A DNA stretch of 64,000 nucleotides from Aliiroseovarius sp. S1123 (GTDB lineage Bacteria > Pseudomonadota > Alphaproteobacteria > Rhodobacterales > Rhodobacteraceae). Both the position numbers and the translations under genes were made by a program. This document shows, one piece after another, positions 28,855 to 37,466 of the stretch; the first letter of the stretch is position 1, and the number at the start of each line of letters is the position of its first letter. Location: assembly GCF_023015885.1 (NCBI RefSeq), contig NZ_JALKBE010000002.1:62001-126000 (forward strand), written 5' to 3'. The notes under the pieces were generated by a model. It was given only the letters and a program-made list of their open reading frames with translations. It did not search any database and was not told where the DNA came from.

Positions 28855-28893
28855 AGCCCCCGTTACCTGTCAGGGTAAACGGGGGCTTTTTTC
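28855..28893 (+). terminator. Hairpin with plus-strand T run between the RDD gene and bpt
   Basis: AAGCCCCCGTT (28855-28865) pairs with AACGGGGGCTT (28879-28889), then T's to 28893. The T run is on the plus strand although both flanking genes are on the minus strand, so its polarity is unexpected. Confidence 0.7.
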
Positions 28894-28906
28894 GCGTAAT
28901 CTGACC

Positions 28907-29392
28907 TTAGCGGCGTTCGGATGCCCGGTTTATGGCTGCCGTGCCCAGCACCATGTCCACAAGGCCTTGGCCGCGTGCGGTGGTAAACATCATCACGATC
29001 GAGATCATCTGCAAGATAAAGGTCGACATGGACAGGTAATAGCCCAGCGTGTGCAGCGCTGCCGTCTGGCGGTCAAAGCGTTGGCCATCATGGCGGCGCA
29101 GCTCGATTGCGGTCAGGCGCATCCCGAGGGTCGCGGACTTATTGGTCAGTGTGGTCATCCGATAAACAAAACCAACCGCCAGATAAACAAGTCCCGACAG
29201 GAAGAATCCGATCCCAAAGGTCAAAAGCCCGATGCAAAAGAAGATCCCGACAATCAGCACCACGTCGATGAACCACGCCAGCAGGCGCTTCAGCGTTACG
29301 TCCTGATAGAACTCGGCCTGGGTGTCCGGGTCCGGCAAGCCCCAAAGGCCTGCGCCGTTGGGATTGCTGCGATGGTCATTTGAATGGGTCAT
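28907..29392 (-). CDS. RDD family membrane protein
   Basis: 161 residues. The RDD family signature is KRLLAWFIDVVLIVGIFFCIG; two further hydrophobic segments follow at GIGFFLSGLVYLAVGFVYRM and YYLSMSTFILQMISIVMMF, and the segment SATLGMRLTAIELRR is typical. Function of the family is unclear. ATG 29392 is preferred; a TTG at 29419 in the same frame is weaker. It probably shares a transcript with the DUF2852 gene 78 bases upstream. Confidence 0.85.
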   Translation of the reverse strand: MTHSNDHRSNPNGAGLWGLPDPDTQAEFYQDVTLKRLLAWFIDVVLIVGIFFCIGLLTFGIGFFLSGLVYLAVGFVYRMTTLTNKSATLGMRLTAIELRRHDGQRFDRQTAALHTLGYYLSMSTFILQMISIVMMFTTARGQGLVDMVLGTAAINRASERR

Positions 29393-29470
29393 TTGGGTCG
29401 AGGATCTCGTTTCGGTCAAAGGGAACCCGGCCCTGATAGGGCCGGGCGAAACAGTAAACTTGGGATCAGT

Positions 29471-29992
29471 TTACTTCTTTTTGCGCTTGGGTTCATCCAG
29501 GATTTCAACATCCTCGGCGATGTCTTCGGCATCCTCGTCAAAATCGTGCTCGTCGATATGCGAGTTGCGGGCGGCCTCGGCGCGTTCGTCCATGAACTGG
29601 TCGAACTCGGACTTGTCCTTCGCGGCGCGCAGACGTTCAAGGAAGGCTTCAAAGGCTTCCTGCTCGCTCATCAGGCGGCGCAGGGTGTCGGCCTTGTACG
29701 CATCAAATGCGGTGTTGCCCGAGCTTGCAAAACCGTGGCGGTGCGACATGTGACGGTCCTGCCAGGTCTGGCTGTTATGGCCGTGACGGTGAGAACAGGA
29801 TTTCGAAAACATGCGTTTGCTCCAGATCATATATGCAAGAAGGGCCAGGCCGACGGGCCAGAAGAAGATGAAACTGACGACCATGGCGGCGATCCAAGCG
29901 CCTTTGCCACGTGCGTCCAGCCACGCCTCGGCGCGAGAAAACCAACCACGGGCGGCGGTTTCGTAATGGGTCGTGTGGGCGGCGGTGTTCAT
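29471..29992 (-). CDS. DUF2852 family membrane protein
   Basis: 173 residues. A single membrane segment at about residues 31-57 in ARGKGAWIAAMVVSFIFFWP is diagnostic of DUF2852. It is followed by a histidine-rich stretch, residues 68-86, with six histidines (CSHRHGH, DRHMSHRH), then a charged helical domain and an acidic tail ending in KRKKK. Start ATG 29992 has GGAGA upstream; ATG 30004 lacks a site. Two tandem palindromes lie upstream at 30029-30106. Function unknown; metal contact by the histidines is possible (inference). Confidence 0.85.
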   Translation of the reverse strand: MNTAAHTTHYETAARGWFSRAEAWLDARGKGAWIAAMVVSFIFFWPVGLALLAYMIWSKRMFSKSCSHRHGHNSQTWQDRHMSHRHGFASSGNTAFDAYKADTLRRLMSEQEAFEAFLERLRAAKDKSEFDQFMDERAEAARNSHIDEHDFDEDAEDIAEDVEILDEPKRKKK

Positions 29993-30028
29993 TGCGGTCT
30001 CCATCGTGCTGACTGTGTGTTGTGTTGA

Positions 30029-30106
30029 ATGTGAATGTCTTTCACATGACTAAGATGTGGGGGTTTCGGCTTCAGGTTCAAGAAGAAATGTGAAAGTATT
30101 TTACAT
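30029..30106. promoter_or_regulatory. Two palindromic operator candidates upstream of the DUF2852 gene
   Basis: ATGTGAA-N5-TTCACAT (30029-30047) is perfect; ATGTGAA-N5-TTTACAT (30088-30106) has one mismatch. Starts are 59 bases apart. Together they cover the only promoter region of the DUF2852-RDD pair. The binding protein is unknown. Confidence 0.65.
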
Positions 30107-30136
30107 TATCTCGTTAGGGCGCTGAATATTAACGAA

Positions 30137-30162
30137 AAAAGCCGCCATATTTGGCGGCTTTT
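30137..30162 (-). terminator. Terminator of the cytochrome b561 gene
   Basis: AAAAGCCGCCA (30137-30147) pairs with TGGCGGCTTTT (30152-30162) around TATT; both flanks carry A or T runs. Confidence 0.88.
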
Positions 30163-30181
30163 CGTGGGGCTTTGGGTGGAA

Positions 30182-30712
30182 TTAGCTACGGGATCCGAAC
30201 CACATACGGCTGATTAGCCCGTCTTTTAGCGTGAACTGGTGGTAAGCCCAGCCCGCGATGTGGGCCAAAATCGTAAGCATCAACAGTTTTGACAGAACAC
30301 CATGGGCCGTACGCGGCACGAGGTGATCAAAGCTTTCAGGCAGAGGGGCATCAGAGCCGAAGAACACGATGTCGGGCAGGCCTGAGCCGATCGAGATGCC
30401 AATGCCGCTGGCGACCATCAGGAAGATCAGGATGTAGAGCACCCAATGGGCTGCGGAACCGGCGAGGTTCAGAACCCCGTTTCCGGTATCGGCTTTCGGC
30501 GGATGCGTGCTGCGCAGGCGGGTGACCAGGCGCAGGATCATCAGAAAGCCGACGGTGATGCCGATCAACATGTGGCCGCGGAGGCTGAACATTTTATCCG
30601 GGTGGTCATTCGGCAGGGCCGCAAGAACATTCGATCCCATGACAAGGGCAACAATGATCATCAGGGCAAGAAGCCAGTGCAGGGCGACAAGGAGGGGGTG
30701 ATAGCGTTTCAT
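30182..30712 (-). CDS. Cytochrome b561 family protein
   Basis: 176 residues, four membrane helices. The bacterial b561 motif YHPLLVALHWLLALMII begins the protein and gives the first haem-ligand histidine; others are in LRGHMLIG, AGSAAHWVLY and LVPRTAHGVLSKL. Bacterial members transfer electrons between quinol and partners in the inner membrane. ATG 30712 is preferred over GTG 30724. It is divergent from marR, and the tandem TTGCAA repeats between them may control both genes. Confidence 0.88.
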   Translation of the reverse strand: MKRYHPLLVALHWLLALMIIVALVMGSNVLAALPNDHPDKMFSLRGHMLIGITVGFLMILRLVTRLRSTHPPKADTGNGVLNLAGSAAHWVLYILIFLMVASGIGISIGSGLPDIVFFGSDAPLPESFDHLVPRTAHGVLSKLLMLTILAHIAGWAYHQFTLKDGLISRMWFGSRS

Positions 30713-30749
30713 GGTGTTTCTCACTCGCTGGGTATTTCAGTCACAATAT

Positions 30750-30796
30750 TTGCAATTGCAAGTATTGCAAGTGGAAAGTTGCAGTTGCAAGTATTG
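30750..30796. promoter_or_regulatory. Tandem 18-base repeats between cytochrome b561 and marR
   Basis: TTGCAATTGCAAGTATTG (30750-30767) and TTGCAGTTGCAAGTATTG (30779-30796) differ at one base and start 29 bases apart. The first contains the perfect palindrome TTGCAATTGCAA. Probably the MarR operator shared by both divergent genes (inference). Confidence 0.7.
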
Positions 30797-30845
30797 TCAC
30801 GTATGTTGTGGCCAAATGCCGCGATAAATCGACCGAGATGTGACC

Positions 30846-31325
30846 ATGAACAAACCCGACACCGTGCAGCGGGCTCTGTGTGACCAAGCGCAGCAGACGC
30901 GCACGACCAGCGCAGGATGGATGTTGCAGCGCTTGGCCTGCATGACCGAAACCCAGATGCAGGCGCGCCTGAAAGCCCACGGGCTGAAGATGGATCACTT
31001 CATTGTTCTGATGGCGCTGACCGAAAAAGAGGGCGCCAGCCAGACCGAAATTGGCGAGGGATTGCGGATCGCGGGCTATACGGTCTCGCGGGCGCTGGAT
31101 GCGCTGGAGAAACAAGATTTGGTCGCACGCAGGCAGGATGAACAGTCGCGACGTACCCATCGTGTGTATCTGACGGAAGAGGGCCGGGCGCTGATGCCCA
31201 GTATCTTCGGGATCATCGGTGAGCAGAACAAAGAGATGCTGGACCAACTGTCCCCAGAAGATCAGCGCGAGTTCCTTCGGTTGCTGACGCTTCTGACGCG
31301 GGCAGCCGGGTCCGGCTGCGGCTGA
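30846..31325 (+). CDS. MarR-family transcriptional regulator
   Basis: 159 residues. A winged-helix domain in the centre: LTEKEGASQTEIGEGLRIAGYTVSRALDALEKQDLVARRQDEQSRRTHRVYLTEEG, the usual MarR wing. N- and C-terminal helices form the dimer. The C-terminus contains a GSGCG. It sits divergent from a cytochrome b561 with repeat operators between, suggesting it represses itself and the cytochrome in response to an unknown small molecule. ATG 30846 is chosen; GTG 30840 is possible. Confidence 0.88.
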   Translation: MNKPDTVQRALCDQAQQTRTTSAGWMLQRLACMTETQMQARLKAHGLKMDHFIVLMALTEKEGASQTEIGEGLRIAGYTVSRALDALEKQDLVARRQDEQSRRTHRVYLTEEGRALMPSIFGIIGEQNKEMLDQLSPEDQREFLRLLTLLTRAAGSGCG

Positions 31326-31328
31326 CGC

Positions 31329-31796
31329 TCAGGTGAAATCACCCGGCAGAGCCCCACAAACGCGGATCAAATCGCGGGGAGCAGCCGGGAAAACGTGCCG
31401 CGGGGTGCCAGCGGCGGCCCAGACCTCGTCAAACTCCAGAAGACGCGCGTCGTAAAAGGCGCGGACCGGGCTGGTCATCCCGACCGGGGACACGCCCCCG
31501 ATGGCAAACCCGGTCTCGGCGCGGATCAATTTGGCGTCCGCCTTGCCCAGAGGTTCTCCTGCCAAGGCCGAGGCTTTGTCCGCGTCGACCTGATTTCCCC
31601 CAGCGGTTAGAAACAGAATCACATGACCTGAGGTTTCGCCGCGAAAGATGATCGACTTGGCGATCTGGTCGATCTGGCAGGCGCAAGCGCGGGCGGCATC
31701 TGCAGCGGTACGGGTGCCCTCGGACATCTCGATCACCTTTGCGTCGATGCCTGCCTTTTCCAGCGCGGTTCTGACCCGTTTCAGGCTTTTGGACAT
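31329..31796 (-). CDS. YbaK/EbsC-family aminoacyl-tRNA deacylase
   Basis: 155 residues. Single YbaK domain: TRTAADAARACACQIDQIAKSIIFRG, where the lysine of AKSIIF is the conserved catalytic one, then the loop GFAIGGVSPVGM characteristic of the family. It hydrolyses mischarged tRNA, typically Cys- or Ala-tRNA(Pro). ATG 31796 follows AGGAAA; the longer frame to 31865 lacks a site. Its stop is three bases from the convergent marR stop, so no terminator lies between. Confidence 0.85.
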   Translation of the reverse strand: MSKSLKRVRTALEKAGIDAKVIEMSEGTRTAADAARACACQIDQIAKSIIFRGETSGHVILFLTAGGNQVDADKASALAGEPLGKADAKLIRAETGFAIGGVSPVGMTSPVRAFYDARLLEFDEVWAAAGTPRHVFPAAPRDLIRVCGALPGDFT

Positions 31797-31927
31797 GCTA
31801 TTTCCTGTCGTCTGCGGTTCCTCTGGGGTGACTGTAGCCAAACAGCGCCGATGGGCAAGCTGCACAGAATGGTCGCAACATGCTTTCCCATGTTGACCCG
31901 CCCCGCCGCCCGGCGCAATTTGCGCAT

Positions 31928-34723
31928 ATGAGCCAGACTTCTTTCGCCGCCCGCATTACCCGCACTCCCATCGCTTACGAGGCCGAACCTGCCGCAGATA
32001 TCGACACGCTGTTTGCGGACCTGACACCGGATCTACGCGAAGTTTTATCCGGCGCAGCAGGGTGCTCGCCCTATCTGAAAGGGCTGATGGAAAAGCAGGC
32101 CGATTGGCTGCGCGAAGCGCTGAGCATTGCGCCGGAACAGGCGATCCGCGCCGCCATGCAGGACATGAACACCGACAGCGACAGCGCGCTGCGTAAATCC
32201 CTGCGCATCGCCAAGCAACGCATCGCGCTTCTAACCGGGCTTGCCGACCTAGCTGGGGTCTATCAGTTGGAGCACGTCACCGGCGCACTGACCGATCTGG
32301 CGGATTTTGCCACCCACACGGCCATGACTTTCCAAGTGGGCAATGAGATCCGGCGCGGCAAGCTGCCCGGAATGACCGAGGATGACACCGACACCGCAGG
32401 CGGCATGGTGGCGCTTGCGATGGGCAAGATGGGCGCGCACGAGCTGAACTATAGCTCGGACATTGATCTGATCATGCTGTTTGACGACAGCCGGTTCCAG
32501 GGCGCGGATTTCCACGAGGCCCGCGCCAGTCACGTGCGCGCGACTCGCAAGATGAGCGCAATGCTGTCTGAGTTGACCGAGGACGGATACGTCTTCCGCA
32601 CCGATCTGCGCCTGCGCCCGGACCCGTCTGTGACGCCGGTCTGTGTCTCGATGGAGGCGGCGGAACGCTATTACGAAAGCCTTGGCCGCACGTGGGAACG
32701 TGCCGCCCATATCAAGGCGCGGCCTTGTGGTGGCGACATCGCAGCGGGCGAGGCCTATCTGACGCGTCTGCGCCCGTTTATCTGGCGCAAGCATCTGGAT
32801 TTTGCCGCCATTCAAGACGCCCATGACATGCGCCTGCGCATTCGCGCGCATAAAGGTCTGCATGGCGACATAACGCTGCCCGGCCATGACATGAAGCTGG
32901 GGCGCGGTGGTATCCGCGAGATCGAGTTCTTCACCCAGACCCGCCAGATCATTGCGGGCGGGCGTGACGAAGGGCTGCGCATGCGCGAAACCGTGCCGGG
33001 TTTGGCGGCCTTGGCGGCGAAAGACTGGATCCCTACGGATGTGGCTGAAATCCTCACCCGCCATTATCGTTTCCACCGCGAGGTCGAACACCGCGTCCAA
33101 ATGTTCCGTGACGCGCAGACCCATAACCTACCCAAAACTGACGACGAATTCGATCGTCTGGCCCGGATGATGGGCGAGGGAGACACCGAAGCCCTGAAGA
33201 CCCGTATCCATGATGCGCTGGCCGAGGTCCACGGGCTTACTGAAAGCTTCTTCGCGCCTGACGGCTCTACGGCCGACACCCGCGAACTGTCCGAAAGCGA
33301 GGCCGAGATCGTGGCGCGCTGGGGAACCTATCCCTGCCTGCGTTCGGCCCGCGCGGTCGAGATCTTCAACCGTCTGAAGCCCGACCTGCTGGCGCGTCTG
33401 GCCGATGCGCCGCGCCCGCACGATGCACTGATCCAGTTTGATGGATTTCTGAAGCGTCTCCCGGCAGGGGTGCAGCTCTTCTCGCTCTTCGAAGCCAATC
33501 CGACACTTGTTGATCTTATCGTCGACATTGCCGCCACGGCCCCTGCGCTGGCCGCCTATCTGGGCCACAATGCGCAGGTGCTGGATGCGGTGATCGGCGG
33601 CGGGTTCTTCGAGCCGTGGCCCGGCGGCGAGGCGCTTGAGGCCGAGCTGCGCGCGCGGCTCGATAAAGCGCCCGATTATGAGGCCAAACTGGATGGTACG
33701 CGTCGTTGGATGAAGGAATGGCACTTCCGCATCGGCGTGCATTTCCTGCGTGGCCTGATCCACGCGCGCGAGGCGGGTGCGCAATATACAGACCTTGCCG
33801 ATGCGGTCATCCGCGGCCTCTGGCCTGTGGTCGTTGACAACTTTGCTCTGAAACACGGCACGCCGCCGGGGGCAGGGGCCGCAATCATTGGCATGGGGTC
33901 TTTGGGGGCACGGTCGCTCTCGGCAACCTCGGATCTGGATCTGATCATTATCTACGACCCTGAAGATCAGGATATGTCAGACGGTCGCCGCCCCTTGGCG
34001 ACCCGACCTTATTATGCACGACTGACACAGGCCTTCCTGACTGCACTGTCTGCACCGATGGCAGAAGGGCGGCTTTACGAGGTCGACATGCGCCTGCGCC
34101 CCTCGGGCCGGCAAGGGGCGGTGGCGACCTCGATCGAAAGCTTCAAGGCATACCAGCGGGACGAAGCGTGGACGTGGGAGCATCTGGCCCTGACCCGCGC
34201 GCGCGTTGTGGCAGGGCCAGAAGGACTGGCCAAGGATTACGAGGCCGCTCGCGTCGACGTGCTTGGGTTTGACCGCGACCCTGCAAAGGTGATCGCCGAT
34301 GTGATCGAGATGCGCAATCGCATCGCGGATGCCAAGCAGTCGGGCGGGGCGCTGGACGCCAAACTGGGTGAAGGCCACCTGCAGGATGTTGAGCTGGTTG
34401 CCCAGACCGCGGCACTACTGTCGAGCGACACCCCCCGCGAGCCTGATCGTCAAATTGCACAAGGTGTCGCCATTGGGTGGTTTTCTGACGCGCAAGGGCG
34501 CGATATGGCGCAATCCCACGACTTAATGTGGCGCTTGCAGGCCGCGTCCAAGCTTTTGTCTGACGGTCCTTTGGACCTTGATACTTTGGGGCAAGGTGGT
34601 CAGGATCTGCTATTACGCGAGACCGGGGCGGAAAGTGAGGCTGCCCTGATCAAGGATCTGGAGGAGAAGGCGCGGGCCGCAGCCCTAGCCATTGACGAGG
34701 TGCTGGCCAACCCACCCGGGTAA
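31928..34723 (+). CDS. glnE: Bifunctional glutamine synthetase adenylyltransferase/adenylyl-removing enzyme
   Basis: Adds or removes AMP on glutamine synthetase in response to nitrogen status. 931 residues. Two nucleotidyltransferase domains: the N-terminal has GKMGAHELNYSSDIDLIMLFDD, the C-terminal has GMGSLGARSLSATSDLDLIIIYDPE, each with the paired aspartates. Between them is the helical regulatory region. The start is ATG 31928 (MSQTSF), giving family length; no ribosome site is clear, and a start at 31880 is possible. A small conserved gene follows 18 bases later. Confidence 0.95.
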   Translation: MSQTSFAARITRTPIAYEAEPAADIDTLFADLTPDLREVLSGAAGCSPYLKGLMEKQADWLREALSIAPEQAIRAAMQDMNTDSDSALRKSLRIAKQRIALLTGLADLAGVYQLEHVTGALTDLADFATHTAMTFQVGNEIRRGKLPGMTEDDTDTAGGMVALAMGKMGAHELNYSSDIDLIMLFDDSRFQGADFHEARASHVRATRKMSAMLSELTEDGYVFRTDLRLRPDPSVTPVCVSMEAAERYYESLGRTWERAAHIKARPCGGDIAAGEAYLTRLRPFIWRKHLDFAAIQDAHDMRLRIRAHKGLHGDITLPGHDMKLGRGGIREIEFFTQTRQIIAGGRDEGLRMRETVPGLAALAAKDWIPTDVAEILTRHYRFHREVEHRVQMFRDAQTHNLPKTDDEFDRLARMMGEGDTEALKTRIHDALAEVHGLTESFFAPDGSTADTRELSESEAEIVARWGTYPCLRSARAVEIFNRLKPDLLARLADAPRPHDALIQFDGFLKRLPAGVQLFSLFEANPTLVDLIVDIAATAPALAAYLGHNAQVLDAVIGGGFFEPWPGGEALEAELRARLDKAPDYEAKLDGTRRWMKEWHFRIGVHFLRGLIHAREAGAQYTDLADAVIRGLWPVVVDNFALKHGTPPGAGAAIIGMGSLGARSLSATSDLDLIIIYDPEDQDMSDGRRPLATRPYYARLTQAFLTALSAPMAEGRLYEVDMRLRPSGRQGAVATSIESFKAYQRDEAWTWEHLALTRARVVAGPEGLAKDYEAARVDVLGFDRDPAKVIADVIEMRNRIADAKQSGGALDAKLGEGHLQDVELVAQTAALLSSDTPREPDRQIAQGVAIGWFSDAQGRDMAQSHDLMWRLQAASKLLSDGPLDLDTLGQGGQDLLLRETGAESEAALIKDLEEKARAAALAIDEVLANPPG

Positions 34724-34741
34724 GGCCCGCCGGAGGACCAA

Positions 34742-35014
34742 ATGACGAACATTATCGACGCCATCGACCAGCGCGGCCTGATCCGAGATAGCTATGTGAT
34801 CGAAGGGATCACGCCCGGTGAATGCCGGTCGATCTTTCTGGACTGGGCGCTGTTTGAAGATCACGAGATGCCTCAGCCTGAGCGGATCAAGACGCTGCTT
34901 ACGCACTACGGACCCAAGGCACCGGATCACCCGATGACCGAGGTCCTGCGCGCCGCATTGGAAGATGCTGCGCCGCCCAAGCGACGCGGTGGACGTGCTG
35001 GGCGCGTGGGATAG
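34742..35014 (+). CDS. Small hypothetical protein downstream of glnE
   Basis: 90 residues starting MTNIIDAIDQRGLIRDSY, with a GGAGG ribosome site. The sequence is soluble and acidic with a basic C-terminus (PKRRGGRAGRVG). I do not recognise a named family, but the composition and codon use fit the neighbours. It starts 18 bases after glnE, so it is in the same operon. Role unknown. Confidence 0.7.
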   Translation: MTNIIDAIDQRGLIRDSYVIEGITPGECRSIFLDWALFEDHEMPQPERIKTLLTHYGPKAPDHPMTEVLRAALEDAAPPKRRGGRAGRVG

Positions 35015-35075
35015 ACGCGCCTGATCAGGCCAAATTATCGATTTGGTAACTCAACGGTGACATTCTGCATGCACT

Positions 35076-36029
35076 ATGCAACGCAGATTTATCCTTCTGG
35101 TTTCTTTCCTCTGCTGCCTTTGGGGGGGCAAAGCGCTGGGGGATGATGTGCGGATTTGTAAGGACGTTTCTGCCCTGCAAGAAGCCAGTATGCTACATCA
35201 GACGGCAAGCCCTTTGGGCGATCCTGCAGCGACAAAGAAACTCATATCATCTCTTTCCCAACAGATAAAACGGGTACGTGCACTTAACATGCCGACAGGC
35301 GTGGTCAGCCAGTCAGATGCGCTGGGAATGATCTCGGCCGCTTTGGATCGGGCTGTTGCACAGTCAGGGTCAAGTGAACGGCTTGTTGCAAGCCTGACGT
35401 CACTTCGCACGGATCTGGAGATGTTGACGATCATCTTCGGGTGCGAGTTTGTCGCCTCGACCGAAGTTGCGGGGCGTGACACGAAACCGCTCGCAATGCG
35501 ACGTCCACCCGATGAAAATAAGGCGAATGAAGGGATACAGGCGTTAAAGAACCCGATCGTGTTGAGCGGTAGCACACTGGGTCTTCTGGTGGTCTTGGCG
35601 GCGATCCTGGCCCGACTTGGCTTGCGGGGCCGCGCCAAACGAGAAGTCTGCAACACGCCGGTGCTGGTTAACCTCAAGAACGGTTGTACGAAGACACGGA
35701 TCGTTGACATCAATCGGAACGGCGTAAAGATCGAGGCCGCGCCGATCCACCTGCAGGATGCGTGCGTGGATCTCTATTTTTGCGGCTATAAGCGCCGTGG
35801 AAAGATCAGATGGAAGAATGGATATTTTACCGGGATCGAATTTCAAAAACGCATAAGCCAAACGGAAGTGTTTGACGTTGTTGAGAAAAGTCAAACATCT
35901 ATGGAAAACAGTGGCATAGAGGAAAATGCAATGCCATTCTATCGTGTTGATTGCCATCACGACTGCGGCAAGTATTGCCCGAGCGCGATGACCGAGCGAG
36001 TGGAGAAAGAACAGGACAAGTCCCTTTAG
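35076..36029 (+). CDS. Membrane-anchored PilZ-like domain protein
   Basis: 317 residues. N-terminal signal-like segment (MQRRFILLVSFLCCLWGGKALG), a helical periplasmic region (about 25-158), a second membrane segment near residues 162-182 (GSTLGLLVVLAAILARLGL), then a PilZ-like domain about 190-255 with DINRNGVKIE and GKIRWKNGYFTGIEF. The c-di-GMP motif RxxxR is not exact and D/NxSxxG reads DINRNG, so ligand binding is uncertain. The tail carries VDCHHDCGKYCPSAM, with C and H residues clustered. It could be a sensor linking periplasm to motility or cell surface (inference). Confidence 0.6.
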   Translation: MQRRFILLVSFLCCLWGGKALGDDVRICKDVSALQEASMLHQTASPLGDPAATKKLISSLSQQIKRVRALNMPTGVVSQSDALGMISAALDRAVAQSGSSERLVASLTSLRTDLEMLTIIFGCEFVASTEVAGRDTKPLAMRRPPDENKANEGIQALKNPIVLSGSTLGLLVVLAAILARLGLRGRAKREVCNTPVLVNLKNGCTKTRIVDINRNGVKIEAAPIHLQDACVDLYFCGYKRRGKIRWKNGYFTGIEFQKRISQTEVFDVVEKSQTSMENSGIEENAMPFYRVDCHHDCGKYCPSAMTERVEKEQDKSL

Positions 36030-36066
36030 GCGCGATGGAAAAGGGAGAAATTCGCTTATCTGAATG

Positions 36067-36094
36067 AAAAAAGCGCGCCCGTTTCCGAGCGCGC
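36067..36094 (-). terminator. Terminator of the uracil-xanthine permease gene
   Basis: GCGCGC (36073-36078) pairs with GCGCGC (36089-36094) around a 10-base loop. The A run at 36067-36072 becomes a T run on the minus strand. Confidence 0.75.
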
Positions 36095-36112
36095 CGTCGT
36101 CGAAAAGAGGGC

Positions 36113-37387
36113 TTACGCCTCGATATGTTCCGCTTCTTTCGGCAGGATCAGGTTCAGAATCACGCCTGCCACACCCGCAAGGCCAATGCCAGCCAGGGTA
36201 AAGCCACCACCGAACGGGATCGACAGCCCACCGATACCGATCACCAGAACGGTCGAGACGATCACCATGTTACGGCTGTTGGTCAGCGCGTCTGCGCCAA
36301 TCCGGGCCAGCACGGTCAAGCCAACTACGGTGACCATACCGAACATCAGGATCATGATGCCGCCCATGACCGGCATGGGAATGGTCCCGAGTGCGCCCGT
36401 AACTTTACCCACGAAAGCCAGCGCAATCGCGAAGATCGCGGCCCAGGTCATCACGGCCGGGTTGAAAGCACGCGTCAGGGTGACGGCACCAGTAACCTCG
36501 GAATAGGTGGTGTTGGGCGGGCCGCCGACCAGACCTGCGAACACGGTGGCCAGACCGTCGCCCAGCATGGTGTTCTGGATGCCCGGCTCTTTCAAATAAT
36601 CCTTCTTGGTGACCGAACTGATGGCCATCACATCCCCGAAATGCTCAATCGCAGGGGCAATGGCGACGGGCAGGATGAACAGGATCGCGGCCATGTTGAA
36701 CTCGGGCGCGACGAAGCCGGGAACGGCGAACCACGCCGCGTCTTGGAAGCTTTGAAAGCTCACGAGGCTCTCGCCGGTGATGGCCCCCAGGATCAGCGCG
36801 GCAAGATAGCCCGCAATGACGCCGAAGATAATGGGCACAACCTTGACCATGCCGCGACCCCGGATCGCGATCAGCATCGTGGTGCTCAGCGACACGGCGG
36901 CCAGGATCAGCGCATAGGATTTTGGCATGATCTGCGTGTCCCCAGCCAAGCCGGTTGCCATGTTGATGGCCACCGGGGCCAGCGCCAGACCGATGACCAT
37001 GATCACCGGACCTACCACGACGGGTGGCAGGTAGCGGTGCAGCCAGTCCGAACCCCAGATGCGGATGGCAAAGCTAATGGCAACATAGAATAGGCCCGCT
37101 GCAGCAAGGCCACCCAAGGTGGATGGAAGGCCCCAAGTCTGTACGCCGTAAATGATCGGGGCGATGAACGCGAAGCTGGATGCCAGAAACACCGGTACTT
37201 TGCCGCGGGTGACGATCTGGAAGATCAGAGTCCCGACGCCTGCGGTGAATAGCGCCACGCTGGGGTCAAGCCCGGTCAACAGGGGCACCAGCACAAGCGC
37301 CCCGAAGGCGACGAACAGCATTTGCGCCCCCACAAGCGCCTGTCCGGGGCCGAATTTATAGTCGGTCTGAGTGATGTCGCGACTCAT
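36113..37387 (-). CDS. Uracil/xanthine permease (NCS2 family)
   Basis: 424 residues, about fourteen membrane segments. The N-terminus reads [25 protein letters not shown]; the family signature with AIEHFGD lies in the middle, followed by [24 protein letters not shown], the classic NCS2 substrate motif. It imports uracil or a purine with protons; substrate not resolved. Start ATG 37387 fits the AAGGG spacing better than ATG 37393. The MFS gene lies 79 bases upstream. Confidence 0.92.
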   Translation of the reverse strand: MSRDITQTDYKFGPGQALVGAQMLFVAFGALVLVPLLTGLDPSVALFTAGVGTLIFQIVTRGKVPVFLASSFAFIAPIIYGVQTWGLPSTLGGLAAAGLFYVAISFAIRIWGSDWLHRYLPPVVVGPVIMVIGLALAPVAINMATGLAGDTQIMPKSYALILAAVSLSTTMLIAIRGRGMVKVVPIIFGVIAGYLAALILGAITGESLVSFQSFQDAAWFAVPGFVAPEFNMAAILFILPVAIAPAIEHFGDVMAISSVTKKDYLKEPGIQNTMLGDGLATVFAGLVGGPPNTTYSEVTGAVTLTRAFNPAVMTWAAIFAIALAFVGKVTGALGTIPMPVMGGIMILMFGMVTVVGLTVLARIGADALTNSRNMVIVSTVLVIGIGGLSIPFGGGFTLAGIGLAGVAGVILNLILPKEAEHIEA

Positions 37388-37466
37388 TTCCATGTCCCTT
37401 ATTCAGAATTTTCCGCTGTTTAGCGCTTCTCTGCGGAAGCGACAGCCGAAAAAGGCACTGGAGGGA

